11,689 nt of DNA. It comes from an uncultured Comamonadaceae bacterium. Lineage in GTDB: Bacteria; Pseudomonadota; Gammaproteobacteria; Burkholderiales; Burkholderiaceae. Position numbers and translations under genes: made by a program. Position 1 is the stretch's first letter; each line of letters starts with the position of its first letter. Shown here piece after piece: positions 1 through 10,477 of the stretch. Location: contig CAMLQP010000071.1 in NCBI GenBank assembly GCA_946482115.1, positions 1 through 11,689 of the forward strand, read 5' to 3'. Under the pieces are notes generated by a model. It saw only the letters and a list, made by a program, of their open reading frames with translations. It made no database searches and was not told where the DNA came from.

Positions 1-1702
<1,702 letters not shown>

Positions 1703-1706
<4 letters not shown>

Positions 1707-2344
1707 CCACGCCCATGACCGCTGCACTGCCCGCCTTCCGTTCCCGCGTCGTTCCGGTGGTGGTGATCACCGATGCGCAACAGGCCGTTCCCATGGCCCA
1801 GGCCCTGCTCGATGGCGGCATCGACGTGATCGAGATCACGCTGCGCCACAGCGCCGCGCTGGCCGCCATCGAAGCCGTGGCGCGGACGGTGCCGGCCATG
1901 TGCGTGGGCGCGGGCACGGTCACGCGCGCGGCCGAGGTGCGGCAGGTGGTCGACGCCGGCGCGCGCTTTGCCCTATCGCCCGGCATGACACCCGCGCTGC
2001 TGGACGCGGTGCGCGAGGCCACGCTGCCCTTCGTGCCCGGCGTGATGACACCCGGCGAGGCCATGGCCGCGCGAGACGCCGGCTACACGCTGCTCAAGCT
2101 GTTCCCGGCCGCGCAGGCGGGCGGCCTGGCCATGCTCAAGGCCCTGGGCGGCCCGCTGGCCGACCTGCGCTTCTGCCCCACCGGCGGCGTGGGCCCAGAC
2201 AACCTGTCGAGCTTCCTGCAGCAACCCAACGTCGCCATGGTCGGCGGCTCCTGGCTCACACCGGCCGATGCGGTGGCGCGCGGCGACTGGGCCACCGTCA
2301 CCCGCCTGGCGCGCGAGGCCGTTACCATCGCGGCCCAGACATGA
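1703..2344 (+). CDS. eda: KDPG aldolase (2-dehydro-3-deoxy-phosphogluconate aldolase)
   Basis: Eda cleaves KDPG to pyruvate and glyceraldehyde-3-phosphate, the second Entner-Doudoroff step; family members often also act on 4-hydroxy-2-oxoglutarate. The 213-residue protein has the full class I (beta/alpha)8 aldolase pattern. The catalytic Glu44 and substrate-binding Arg48 lie in IEITLR, GAGTVT follows, the Schiff-base Lys132 lies in LLKLFPA, the phosphate loop is FCPTGGV, and [10 protein letters not shown] is near the end. Length matches E. coli Eda (213). I chose the ATG at 1703 because it overlaps the edd stop as ATGA, typical of translational coupling. An ATG at 1715 (Met5) is the only close alternative and would not affect the fold. 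Its own stop overlaps the pgi ATG in the same way. Confidence 0.96.
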
Positions 2345-3912
2345 ACACCTTCACCCCCCCCCAGGCACGCCTGGCCTGGCAACGCCTGCAGGCCCTGGCC
2401 GGCCAGGGCGTGCCCCACCTGCGCGAGCAGCGGTCCACCCCGGCGCTGACCGAGATCGAAGCCGCCGGCCTCACCCTCGACAGCCGCCGCCAGCGCCTGA
2501 CGCCGGCGGCCTGGCAGCTGCTGCTGGAGCTGGCCCGGGAAAGCCGCGTGGCCGAACAGGCGCGCGCCATGTTCGCGGGCGAACCCATCAATGCGACCGA
2601 GCGGCGCGCGGTGCTGCACGTGGCGCTGCGCGGCGCCGACTGGGCCGATGCACCCTGGGGCACCGACATCTCGGCCCAGGTGCGGACCGAGCGCGAGCGT
2701 TTTCTGACCTTTGCCGAAGAGGTGCGCGCCGGGCTACGCGGCTTCACCGGCGGCCCCATCACCGACATCGTCAATGTGGGCATCGGTGGCTCCGACCTCG
2801 GCCCGCGCATGGCCTGCGAGGCGCTGGGGCACCTGAGCGGCACGCGGCTGCGCGTGCACTTCGCCTCCAACCCCGACGCCTGGTCGTTGCACTCGGTGCT
2901 GCGCCACCTGCAACCGGCCAACACCCTGTTCATCGTGCAGTCCAAGACCTTCACGACGCAGGAAACCCTGGCACTGGCCGAAAGCGCGCATCGCTGGCTG
3001 GCCGACGGCGGCTGCCCGGCCGATCAGTTGCACCTGCACCTGGCCGCCGTTACGGCCAACCCCGAACTCGCCCGGGCCCAAGGCCATACCGATGAACGCA
3101 TCTTCGGTTTCTGGGACTGGGTGGGCGGCCGCTATTCGGTGTGGTCCGCCATCGGCCTGCCGCTCGCGATCTCGGTGGGCGCTCCGGCCTTCCGCGAGTT
3201 CCTGGCCGGCGCGCACGCCATGGACCGCCACTTCCTGACCGCCCCGCCGGAGCAGAACCTGCCGCTGCGCCTGGCGCTCACTGGCATCTGGAACCGCAAC
3301 TTCCTGGGCGCGCGCAACCTGCTGATCGCGAACTACAGCGCGCGGCTGCGCGAATTCACGCGCTTCATCCAGCAGATGGACATGGAGTCCAACGGCAAGC
3401 GCATCCACGTGGACGGCAGCGACGCCCTGATCGGCACCGGCCCGGTGATCTGGGGCGGGCTGGGCATGGACGGCCAGCATGCCTACTTCCAGCTGCTGCA
3501 CCAGGGCATGCACACGGTGCCGGTGGAATTCATCGGCCTGCGGCGCGAGAACCTGCCTTTTCCCTACGCCGACGCGCACCACGCGGTCACCAACAGCAAC
3601 CTGCTGGCCCAGGCCACGGCGCTGGCCTACGGGCGCGACCGCGACGAAACCCTGCAGGAAATGCTGGCCGACGGCGTGGACCGCGCCGAGGCGCAGCGCC
3701 TGGCGCCGCACCGCGCCCACCCGGGCAACGTGCCCAGCCACATCCTCTGGATGGATACGCTGACGCCCCACACGCTGGGCGCGCTGGTGGCAGCCTACGA
3801 GCACAAGGTGTTCTGCCAGGCCGCCATCTGGGGCATACACGCCTACGACCAGTGGGGCGTGGAGCTGGGCAAGAAACTGGCCAAGGCCATCCAGAAAGGC
3901 CAGGCAGGCTGA
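2341..3912 (+). CDS. pgi: Glucose-6-phosphate isomerase
   Basis: Pgi interconverts glucose-6-phosphate and fructose-6-phosphate in the cytosol. Next to edd and eda it can return fructose-6-phosphate made by gluconeogenesis to the Entner-Doudoroff route, giving a cyclic pathway, or feed hexose phosphate the other way. The 523-residue product carries both family signatures: [14 protein letters not shown] (nt 3115-3156) and [10 protein letters not shown] (ending at nt 3873). By alignment with the rabbit enzyme, the catalytic Glu is Glu349 in DMESNGK, the ring-opening His is His380 in DGQHAYF, and the conserved Lys is Lys511 in GVELGK. The length is slightly below E. coli's 549, without a visible internal gap. 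The start is the ATG overlapping the eda stop (ATGA); a C9 tract follows in codons 5-8. I see no strong Shine-Dalgarno, which fits coupled translation. Confidence 0.96.
   Translation: MNTFTPPQARLAWQRLQALAGQGVPHLREQRSTPALTEIEAAGLTLDSRRQRLTPAAWQLLLELARESRVAEQARAMFAGEPINATERRAVLHVALRGADWADAPWGTDISAQVRTERERFLTFAEEVRAGLRGFTGGPITDIVNVGIGGSDLGPRMACEALGHLSGTRLRVHFASNPDAWSLHSVLRHLQPANTLFIVQSKTFTTQETLALAESAHRWLADGGCPADQLHLHLAAVTANPELARAQGHTDERIFGFWDWVGGRYSVWSAIGLPLAISVGAPAFREFLAGAHAMDRHFLTAPPEQNLPLRLALTGIWNRNFLGARNLLIANYSARLREFTRFIQQMDMESNGKRIHVDGSDALIGTGPVIWGGLGMDGQHAYFQLLHQGMHTVPVEFIGLRRENLPFPYADAHHAVTNSNLLAQATALAYGRDRDETLQEMLADGVDRAEAQRLAPHRAHPGNVPSHILWMDTLTPHTLGALVAAYEHKVFCQAAIWGIHAYDQWGVELGKKLAKAIQKGQAG
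2354..2362 (+). repeat. C9 homopolymer tract in codons 5-8 of pgi
   Basis: Nine consecutive C bases encode the end of Thr5, Pro6, Pro7 and the first base of Gln8. A gain or loss of one C would shift pgi out of frame within eight codons. The tract as given keeps pgi open. It may be chance in a GC-rich genome, a sequencing-error hotspot, or a slippage site. Confidence 0.9.
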
Positions 3913-3925
3913 AACAAAGGCCGAC

Positions 3926-3950
3926 CTGCCGCCGGGCCGCCCCACGGCAG
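3926..3950. terminator. Possible bidirectional terminator hairpin between convergent pgi and ffh
   Basis: The 91-base gap between the convergent stops of pgi and ffh contains inverted arms CTGCCG (3926-3931) and CGGCAG (3945-3950) around a 13-base GC-rich loop. There is no T-tract on either strand, so it is not a classical intrinsic terminator. The assignment rests on position alone. Confidence 0.25.
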
Positions 3951-4003
3951 ATCAGCACCCTCGGGGACAGCGACCTGAGCCGCGGCAGAGCATGGCGCCA
4001 CGT

Positions 4004-5362
4004 TCACATGCGCGGCATCCCTTTCATGCCGCCCATGCGCTTCATCATCTTCATGAGGCCGCCCCCCTTCATCTTCTTCATCATGCCCTGCATCTGCTCG
4101 AACTCCTTGAGCAGGCGGTTCACCTCCTGAACCTGCACACCGGCGCCAGCGGCGATGCGGCGCTTACGGGTGGCCTTGATGAGCTCGGGTTTGCGGCGCT
4201 CCTGCGGGGTCATGCTGCAGATGATGCCCTCCTTGCGCTTGATGTCCTTCTCGGCGCGGCTCAGGTCGGCCTCGCCGGCCTTGGCGGCCAGCTGCGCGGG
4301 CAGCTTGTCGAGCAGGTTGGACAGTCCGCCCATCTTCTTCATCTGGCGGATCTGCTCCAGGAAATCGTCGAGGTCGAAACCGTCGCCGCTCTTGACCTTG
4401 GCCGCCAGCTTCTGCGCCGCCGCCAGGTCCACGTTGGCCGTGACCTGCTCGACCAGTGCCACGATGTCGCCCATGCCCAGCACGCGACCGGCGTGACGCT
4501 CGGCATCGAACACCTCCAGGCCGTCGATCTTCTCGGACACGCCCGCGAACTTGATGGGAGCGCCCGTGACCGCGCGCACCGACAGCGCCGCACCGCCGCG
4601 CGAGTCGCCGTCCATCTTGGTCAGCACGATGCCGGTCAGCGGCAGCGCCTCCCTGAAGGCCTTGGCGGTGTTGATCGCGTCCTGGCCCTGCATGGCGTCG
4701 ACCACGAACAGCGTCTCCACCGGCTTCAGTTCGGCGTGCAGCTCGCGGATCTCGCGCATCAGCGCCTCGTCGATGGCCAGGCGGCCTGCCGTGTCGACCA
4801 GCAGCACGTCGAAGTGGTGACGGCGGGCGTGGTCCAGCGCGGCGCGCGCGATGTCCACCGGCTTCTGCTCGGGCGTGCTCGGGAACCACTCGGCGCCGGC
4901 CTGGCCCGTCACGGTCTTGAGCTGCTGGATGGCGGCCGGGCGGTAGACGTCGCCCGAGACCGTGAGCACTTTCTTCTTGCGCTTCTCGATCAGGTGCTTG
5001 GCCAGCTTGGCGGTGGTGGTGGTCTTGCCCGCGCCCTGCAGGCCGGCCATCAGGATCACCGCCGGCGGCTGCACCGCCAGGTCGATGTCGGCCACGCCGC
5101 TGCCCATGGTCGCGGCCAGCTCGCGGTTGACGATGCCCACCAGCGCCTGGCCGGGCGTGAGCGAACCCACCACCTCGGCGCCCAGCGCCTTCTCCTTGAC
5201 GCGGGCGATGAAGTCGCGCACCACCGGCAGGGCCACGTCGGCCTCGAGCAGGGCCATGCGCACCTCGCGCAGCATGTCGGTGACGTTGCTCTCGGTGATG
5301 CGGGCCTGGCCGCGCATTTCCTTGACCAGGCGCGAGAGTTTTTCGGAGAGGGCGGAAGCCAT
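4004..5362 (-). CDS. ffh: Signal recognition particle protein Ffh (SRP54)
   Basis: Ffh is the GTPase that, with 4.5S RNA, binds hydrophobic signal sequences on nascent chains and delivers ribosomes to FtsY at the inner membrane. The 452-residue protein is complete. It has an N domain (about 1-85, with ALLEADVAL), then a G domain with Walker A GLQGAGKT at 107-114, DTAGR at 190-194 and TKMDGD at 248-253. The methionine-rich M domain runs from about 300 to the end. The 4.5S RNA-binding helix KRRIAAGAG and the Met-rich tail (MMKKMKGGG, then many Met/Lys) are clear. The ATG at 5362-5360 gives the standard N terminus; upstream Shine-Dalgarno pairing is weak. It is divergent from the ypjD-like gene, an arrangement also found in E. 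coli, where ffh and ypjD are adjacent and divergent. Confidence 0.98.
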   Translation of the reverse strand: MASALSEKLSRLVKEMRGQARITESNVTDMLREVRMALLEADVALPVVRDFIARVKEKALGAEVVGSLTPGQALVGIVNRELAATMGSGVADIDLAVQPPAVILMAGLQGAGKTTTTAKLAKHLIEKRKKKVLTVSGDVYRPAAIQQLKTVTGQAGAEWFPSTPEQKPVDIARAALDHARRHHFDVLLVDTAGRLAIDEALMREIRELHAELKPVETLFVVDAMQGQDAINTAKAFREALPLTGIVLTKMDGDSRGGAALSVRAVTGAPIKFAGVSEKIDGLEVFDAERHAGRVLGMGDIVALVEQVTANVDLAAAQKLAAKVKSGDGFDLDDFLEQIRQMKKMGGLSNLLDKLPAQLAAKAGEADLSRAEKDIKRKEGIICSMTPQERRKPELIKATRKRRIAAGAGVQVQEVNRLLKEFEQMQGMMKKMKGGGLMKMMKRMGGMKGMPRM

Positions 5363-5414
5363 GATGGGGAAGGTGCAAGGGCGCCGCAGGCGCGGGCGGG
5401 CACTGGGAAGCCCG

Positions 5415-5420
5415 TTAAAC
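5415..5420 (+). promoter_or_regulatory. Candidate -10 element of the ypjD-pilSR-ampD operon
   Basis: TAAACT matches four of six consensus positions and is one of the few AT-rich spots in the 65-base ffh/ypjD gap. Its distance to the ATG at 5428 (7 bases) would put transcription start at or beside the start codon, giving a leaderless or near-leaderless mRNA. No good -35 hexamer is visible. Confidence 0.3.
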
Positions 5421-5427
5421 TGTGACC

Positions 5428-6219
5428 ATGATTTTAGCTGGCGCCCCCTGGTGGAACACGGCCCTGTCCCTGGGCGCCGCGCTGGGCTATGCCGCGCTGG
5501 CGCTGGGCCACACCCGCCTGGGCGAAACCGCCATACGCGCCTTGCTGGCGCTGGCGTGGCTGCTGCACGGCGCCGCGCTGGTCGAAGGTCTGCTGGGCAA
5601 CCCGCCGCGTTTCGGCTTCGCCCCCGCGCTGTCCGTCACCGCCTGGCTGGTGCTCACGGTCTACTCCATCGAGCGGCTGGTCTACCCGCAACTGAAGGCG
5701 CGCTGGTCGCTGGCCCTGCTGGGCACGGCCGCCGTGCTGCTGGCCTGGTGGTTCCCGGGCCAGCTGCATGCCGCGCTGCGCTCGCCCTGGTTGCCGCTGC
5801 ACTGGGCGCTGGGCATCGCCTCCTACGGCCTGCTGGCCGCCGCCGTGGTGCATGCCTGGCTGTTGCGCCGTGCCGAGGCCGCGATGCGCCAGGCCACGCC
5901 CTCGGACGAGCCGGTGCCGCTGCTCGCGCTGGAACGCCTGACCTTCCGCTTCGTCGCCGCCGGCTTCGTGCTGCTGAGCGCCACGCTGGTGGCCGGCGCC
6001 TGGTTCGCCGACCACCTGCAGGGCGGCTGGAGCTGGAACCACAAGACCGTGTTCTCGGTGCTGTCCTGGCTCACCCTGGCCGTGCTGCTGTGGGGCCGCT
6101 GGCAGCTGGGCTGGCGCGGGCGCATCGCGGCGCGCATGCTCTACCTGGGTGCGGGTCTGCTGCTGCTGGGCTATGTGGGCTCGCGTTTCGTGCTCGAAAT
6201 CGTGCTGCACCGCGCATGA
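5428..6219 (+). CDS. ypjD: CcsA/YpjD-family inner-membrane protein (cytochrome c assembly type)
   Basis: The product, about 263 residues, is an integral membrane protein with roughly eight hydrophobic helices. It carries the family's C-terminal motif WSWNHKTVFSVLSWL near nt 6028-6072. The CcsA/CcmF/HemX superfamily handles haem in cytochrome c maturation, but the role of the YpjD branch is not established, so I make no functional claim beyond membrane localisation. Periplasmic or membrane-embedded histidines (LPLHWALG, WNHKT) are compatible with haem contact. The conserved position divergent from ffh matches E. coli ypjD. The start could be the ATG at 5428 or a GTG at 5422 in the same frame; I prefer the ATG, although no strong ribosome-binding site precedes either. 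The stop overlaps the next gene's ATG by 4 bases. Confidence 0.85.
   Translation: MILAGAPWWNTALSLGAALGYAALALGHTRLGETAIRALLALAWLLHGAALVEGLLGNPPRFGFAPALSVTAWLVLTVYSIERLVYPQLKARWSLALLGTAAVLLAWWFPGQLHAALRSPWLPLHWALGIASYGLLAAAVVHAWLLRRAEAAMRQATPSDEPVPLLALERLTFRFVAAGFVLLSATLVAGAWFADHLQGGWSWNHKTVFSVLSWLTLAVLLWGRWQLGWRGRIAARMLYLGAGLLLLGYVGSRFVLEIVLHRA
5431..5436 (-). promoter_or_regulatory. Candidate -10 element of the ffh promoter
   Basis: On the minus strand this reads TAAAAT, five of six matches to TATAAT, about 69 bases before the ffh start. I found no convincing -35 hexamer at 16-18 bp. The site lies inside the first codons of the divergent ypjD-like gene and forces a TTA leucine codon there, unusual in such GC-rich sequence. 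That supports a regulatory role for this AT-rich patch. Confidence 0.35.
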
Positions 6220-6452
6220 AGTACCTCCTCGTTCTGCTGGTGATCGCCATCGCGGTGGGCATCTGGCGCAGCAACCGCCGTGCCGAGCGCGAAGCCGCGC
6301 CGCCGCACCGCCCCGCGCCACCGCCGGCCGGAGAACCTGCGCGCATGTTGTCGTGTGCCCACTGCGGGCTACACCTACCGGCCGCGGACGCGTTGCAGGG
6401 GCACCGCGGTGCCTACTGCAGCCCGGAACACCGCCAGCTCTCGGAGGGCTGA
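6216..6452 (+). CDS. Small membrane-anchored protein with zinc-ribbon-like motif (PP0621 family)
   Basis: The 78-residue product starts with a single hydrophobic helix (MKYLLVLLVIAIAVGIW, residues 1-17) followed by a basic stop-transfer stretch (RSNRRAERE). A proline-rich linker comes next, then a C-terminal CAHC...YCSPEH module. Its CxxC and CxxxH spacing suggests a small metal-binding ribbon facing the cytosol. I recognise the layout as the PP0621-type family of uncharacterised proteins found next to pilS in many Burkholderiales; the function is unknown. The ATG at 6216 overlaps the ypjD stop as ATGA, and pilS begins 4 bases after its stop, so it is almost certainly co-transcribed and translationally coupled. 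Confidence 0.82.
   Translation: MKYLLVLLVIAIAVGIWRSNRRAEREAAPPHRPAPPPAGEPARMLSCAHCGLHLPAADALQGHRGAYCSPEHRQLSEG
6443..6448 (+). promoter_or_regulatory. Ribosome-binding site of pilS
   Basis: GGAGGG lies inside the last codons of the preceding small gene, 8 bases before the ATG at 6457. It is one of the best Shine-Dalgarno matches in the window. It fixes the pilS start at 6457 rather than at earlier in-frame ATGs such as 6280, which would overlap the small gene almost entirely. Confidence 0.75.
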
Positions 6453-6456
6453 CGCC

Positions 6457-8166
6457 ATGGCGTGGGTGCCCGCCAGCCCCCGGATCCGCGCGCCTTGGCA
6501 GCCGGCTGAAGGCGCCACGGGGGCCGCGCTCCCCGATGCCCGGGCGCCATCGTTCACCCGGCTGTGGAGTGCCTTCATGGGCGCCCGGGTGTTCGTCGCC
6601 ACGGTGCTGGTGCTGCTGCAGGGGGCCATGCTGGCCATGGGCAGTTCGAGGTACTGGCCGCTGGCGTTTTGCGCCGCCTATCTGCTGGTCACCCTGGTCG
6701 GGCTGGGCTGGAAACCCACGCGGCCGCCCCGCGACGCGAACTGGCGCTGGCTGACGATACTGGTCCCGGACGTCGGCGTGTTCGCGGCCTTGCAGCTGTT
6801 CCAGCTCGGAGGGCTGCACTACACGCCGCTGCTCGTGTTGCCGGTGCTGCTGGCCGCGCTGCTCGGCTCGCTGCGCCTGGCCCTGGGCACGGCGGCGGCG
6901 GCCACGCTGTTCCTGCTAGGCGAAGCATGGTGGATCGACCGCTTGACGCTGGCCGACTCCACCGCGCGCTATCTGCAGAGCGGACTGACTGGAACCGGAT
7001 TCTTCCTGGTCGGCCTGCTGGCCCATCAGCTCACCCTGCGGCTCGCGCGGGAAGAGGCCATGGCCCACAGCAGCCAGCAGGCTGCACGCGCCCAGGCGCA
7101 GGTCAATGCGCTCATCATCGAAGGACTGAGCGAGGGCGTGCTGGTCCTCGACGCCCAGGGGCTGGCGCGCCACGTCAACCCGGCTGCGCAGACCATGCTG
7201 CAGGATGACGGCGCCGAAAACGGCACGGACCGCGCGGCCCGTCTGCCTGCCAGCGCGGCCTGGCCGCAGCTGCGGCAGCTGGTGCGGCAGACGTTCGACA
7301 GCCAGGCCCCGCAGGAGGCGGAACTGCGCCTGGCGCTCAGCCACGGCGGCACCCGGGAGCTGTATGCGCGCACGCACCTGAGCGCGCCGGACGGTGCCCT
7401 CGAAGGTGGCCTGTGCGTGGTCTTCCTCGAGGACATGCGCGAGATCGAGGCGCGCGTGCGCACCGAGAAACTGGCGGCGATGGGCCGGATGTCGGCCGCC
7501 GTGGCGCACGAGATCCGCAACCCACTCGCCGCCATCTCCCAGGCCGGTGCCCTGCTGGACGAGGAACTGCTGGCCCCACCCCACAAGCGGCTGGTGGGCA
7601 TGATCGGACAGAACGCCCGGCGGCTGGCTCGCATCGTGGACGACGTGCTCAATGTCGCCCGGCTGGAGCCGCTGAGCGACGTGTCGATGCAGCAGACCGT
7701 GCCGCTGGACCTGACGGTGCACCAGATGGTGCACGACTGGGCGGAACCGCATGGCTGCCAGCAGGTGGTGGAGGTGCGCACGCACAGCCCGCAAAGCCAG
7801 GTCCATTTCGACCACGAACACCTGCGCCGGCTGCTGGTCAACCTGCTCGACAACGCCTTGCGCTATGCGAGCGGCGCGCCCGCTTCCATCTGTGTGCTCA
7901 CCCAGCCCGAAGGGTTGCACCAGGTCCGCATGAGCGTATGGAGCGACGGCCAGCCGCTGGACAGCGGCGTGCGCCGCCACCTCTTCGAACCGTTCTTCTC
8001 GTCCGAAAGCCGGTCCAGCGGTCTGGGGCTGTACATCAGTCGCGAGCTGTGCGAGCGTTACGGCGCCCAGATCGGCTACCAGCGCACGCCCCTGGACACA
8101 CGCGAAGGCAACGAGTTCTACGTCCTGATGCCCCGCCTGCACGCGCTGGCACGCCCCACCACCTGA
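6457..8166 (+). CDS. pilS: Sensor histidine kinase PilS (type IV pilus two-component system)
   Basis: PilS phosphorylates PilR to control sigma-54-dependent transcription of pilin genes; in Pseudomonas it senses pilin in the inner membrane. The 569-residue protein has a cytosolic N-terminal tail of about 40 residues and about six membrane helices between residues 43 and 195 (for example 43-61, 67-84, 98-118). A PAS-like domain follows (about 215-330, EGVLVLDAQGLARHVNPAAQ). The HisKA domain has phospho-acceptor His351 in VAHEIRNPLAAISQ, and the HATPase_c domain has an N box around Asn462/Asn466 (LVNLLDNALRYA), an F box (LFEPFF) and a G2 box GLGL at 522-525. The G1 box is degenerate: where DxGxG is expected there is SDGQPLDSG around Asp497. 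It sits 5' of pilR with a 15-base gap. The pilus assignment rests on the six-helix architecture and the pilR partner. Confidence 0.9.
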   Translation: MAWVPASPRIRAPWQPAEGATGAALPDARAPSFTRLWSAFMGARVFVATVLVLLQGAMLAMGSSRYWPLAFCAAYLLVTLVGLGWKPTRPPRDANWRWLTILVPDVGVFAALQLFQLGGLHYTPLLVLPVLLAALLGSLRLALGTAAAATLFLLGEAWWIDRLTLADSTARYLQSGLTGTGFFLVGLLAHQLTLRLAREEAMAHSSQQAARAQAQVNALIIEGLSEGVLVLDAQGLARHVNPAAQTMLQDDGAENGTDRAARLPASAAWPQLRQLVRQTFDSQAPQEAELRLALSHGGTRELYARTHLSAPDGALEGGLCVVFLEDMREIEARVRTEKLAAMGRMSAAVAHEIRNPLAAISQAGALLDEELLAPPHKRLVGMIGQNARRLARIVDDVLNVARLEPLSDVSMQQTVPLDLTVHQMVHDWAEPHGCQQVVEVRTHSPQSQVHFDHEHLRRLLVNLLDNALRYASGAPASICVLTQPEGLHQVRMSVWSDGQPLDSGVRRHLFEPFFSSESRSSGLGLYISRELCERYGAQIGYQRTPLDTREGNEFYVLMPRLHALARPTT

Positions 8167-8181
8167 ACACGTTCCAAGTCC

Positions 8182-9622
<1,441 letters not shown>

Positions 9623-9633
<11 letters not shown>

Positions 9634-10228
9634 GCCCGCCGCCTGGCTGGACGACTGGTGGCGCGGGGCGCGGCACGTGGCCTCGCCCAACTTCGGCCCA
9701 CGGCCCGATGGCACGGCCGTCGACCTCATCGTGGTGCACTCCATCAGCCTGCCCCCCGGCATCTACGGCGGCGACGAAGTCGAACGCCTGTTCACCAACC
9801 GGCTCGACTGCGACGCCCACCCCTATTTCGACCGCCTGCGCGGGCTGGAGGTCTCGGCGCACTTCTTCGTCCGCCGCGACGGCGAGGTGGTGCAGTTCGT
9901 CGGCACCAACGCACGCGCCTGGCACGCGGGCGCCTCGTGCTGGCGGGGACGCGACAACTGCAACGACTTCTCCATCGGCATCGAACTCGAAGGGCTCGAG
10001 GGCGACGGCTTCGAGGCGGCGCAGTACGCCAGCCTCGCCCAGCTGTGCGAGGCCATCGCGCAGCGACATCCCATCGACCAGGTTGCCGGTCATGAACACG
10101 TGGCCCCGGGACGCAAGCTGGACCCAGGACCGGGATTCGACTGGACAGATTTGCAACACCGATTGCGTTGGTCCGATCGGTATTTTCCCGAAGCCGTGAC
10201 CCAGGCCAAACGCCGCCCGCAGGGCTGA
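9623..10228 (+). CDS. ampD: 1,6-anhydro-N-acetylmuramyl-L-alanine amidase AmpD
   Basis: AmpD is a cytosolic zinc amidase that removes the peptide from anhydro-muropeptides during peptidoglycan recycling. In species with AmpC/AmpR its loss derepresses beta-lactamase. The 201-residue product has no signal peptide, as expected for true AmpD rather than periplasmic AmiD. The zinc ligands by comparison with Citrobacter AmpD are His39 (VVHSIS), His157 (AGHEHVAPGR) and Asp167 (KLDPGPGFDW). The conserved Lys165 and the Glu in FSIGIELEG are present, and RAWHAG and CNDFSIGIELEG are near-identical to enterobacterial AmpD. The start at 9623 overlaps pilR by 11 bases in another frame, suggesting coupled translation as the last gene of the operon. 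No ampR or ampC is visible here. It is slightly longer than E. coli AmpD (183) at both ends. Confidence 0.95.
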
Positions 10229-10408
10229 ACTCGCGGACACTTTCGGCACCGGAACCAGGCTGTGTGCGGCCTGCCACGCCAAAGTCGCTTGAAGGCCGCA
10301 AGGCACGCGGTTTTCACATGCGAAACCCCGGGTTCACAGCCCGCTTTCCGAGGGCTCGCAAAGGCTCTTTTCCCTCTGCGGCGGGCGGCCCATGAGACTT
10401 TTGGAATT
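10229..10408. other. Intergenic region after ampD, no gene seen
   Basis: This is the first part of the 329-base gap between ampD and nrdA. I find no supported reading frame, RNA gene or repeat family. It contains the weak inverted repeat at 10265-10300 and becomes AT-richer toward the NrdR boxes (TTTTGGAATTA, ending at 10409). Confidence 0.6.
10265..10300 (+). terminator. Possible terminator or hairpin after ampD
   Basis: Perfect 8-bp arms TGCGGCCT (10265-10272) and AGGCCGCA (10293-10300) flank a 20-base loop, 36 bases after the ampD stop. A short TTTT occurs at 10311-10314, 10 bases beyond the stem, too far for a standard intrinsic terminator. It is a candidate 3' end of the ypjD-ampD operon by position only. 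Confidence 0.3.
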
Positions 10409-10424
10409 ACACTACCTGTAGTGG
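10409..10424. promoter_or_regulatory. NrdR box 1 upstream of nrdA
   Basis: ACACTACCTGTAGTGG is a palindrome (CACTAC/GTAGTG around CT) that fits the NrdR-box consensus acaCwAtATaTwGtgt apart from its centre and last base. NrdR is the ATP-cone repressor of ribonucleotide reductase operons and normally binds two such boxes. This box starts 32 bp before box 2, about three helical turns, so both lie on the same DNA face. Confidence 0.85.
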
Positions 10425-10425
10425 C

Positions 10426-10454
10426 TTGAAATGAGCCGGCACACTAGATATAGT
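10426..10454 (+). promoter_or_regulatory. Predicted sigma-70 promoter of nrdA
   Basis: A -35 hexamer TTGAAA (10426-10431) and a -10 hexamer TATAGT (10449-10454) are separated by exactly 17 bp; each matches five of six consensus positions. The -35 lies between the two NrdR boxes and the -10 is wholly inside box 2, so bound NrdR would block polymerase. Expected transcription start is about 10461, leaving a leader of about 97 nt. Confidence 0.75.
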
Positions 10455-10456
10455 GT
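10441..10456. promoter_or_regulatory. NrdR box 2, overlapping the nrdA -10 element
   Basis: ACACTAGATATAGTGT has perfect 6-base inverted arms (ACACTA/TAGTGT) and fits the NrdR consensus very closely. With box 1 at the usual 32-bp start-to-start spacing it forms a complete tandem operator over the nrdA promoter. Confidence 0.92.
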
Positions 10457-10477
10457 CTTCGGTCTCTCCGGTTTTCC

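Noticed and set aside
3992..5425. Long histidine-rich open frame opposite ffh on the plus strand
   Set aside because: It mirrors ffh almost exactly. Its His-rich start is the antisense reading of the Met-rich M domain (ATG reads CAT), and it resembles no known protein. Ffh on the minus strand has every family motif.
10326..10336. Short palindrome AACCCCGGGTT in the ampD-nrdA gap
   Set aside because: The arms leave only one unpaired base, too tight for a hairpin, and the site does not match any operator I can name.
10339..10390. Possible intrinsic terminator around AGCCC/GGGCT and the following CTTTTCCC
   Set aside because: The stem is only 5 bp with a 9-base loop and no adjacent T-tract; competing weak pairings exist. 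Not supportable.
10401..10429. Alternative nrdA promoter with -35 TTGGAA at 10401
   Set aside because: The matching -10 position 17 bp downstream reads GCTTGA, far from consensus. The TTGAAA/TATAGT pair is much better.
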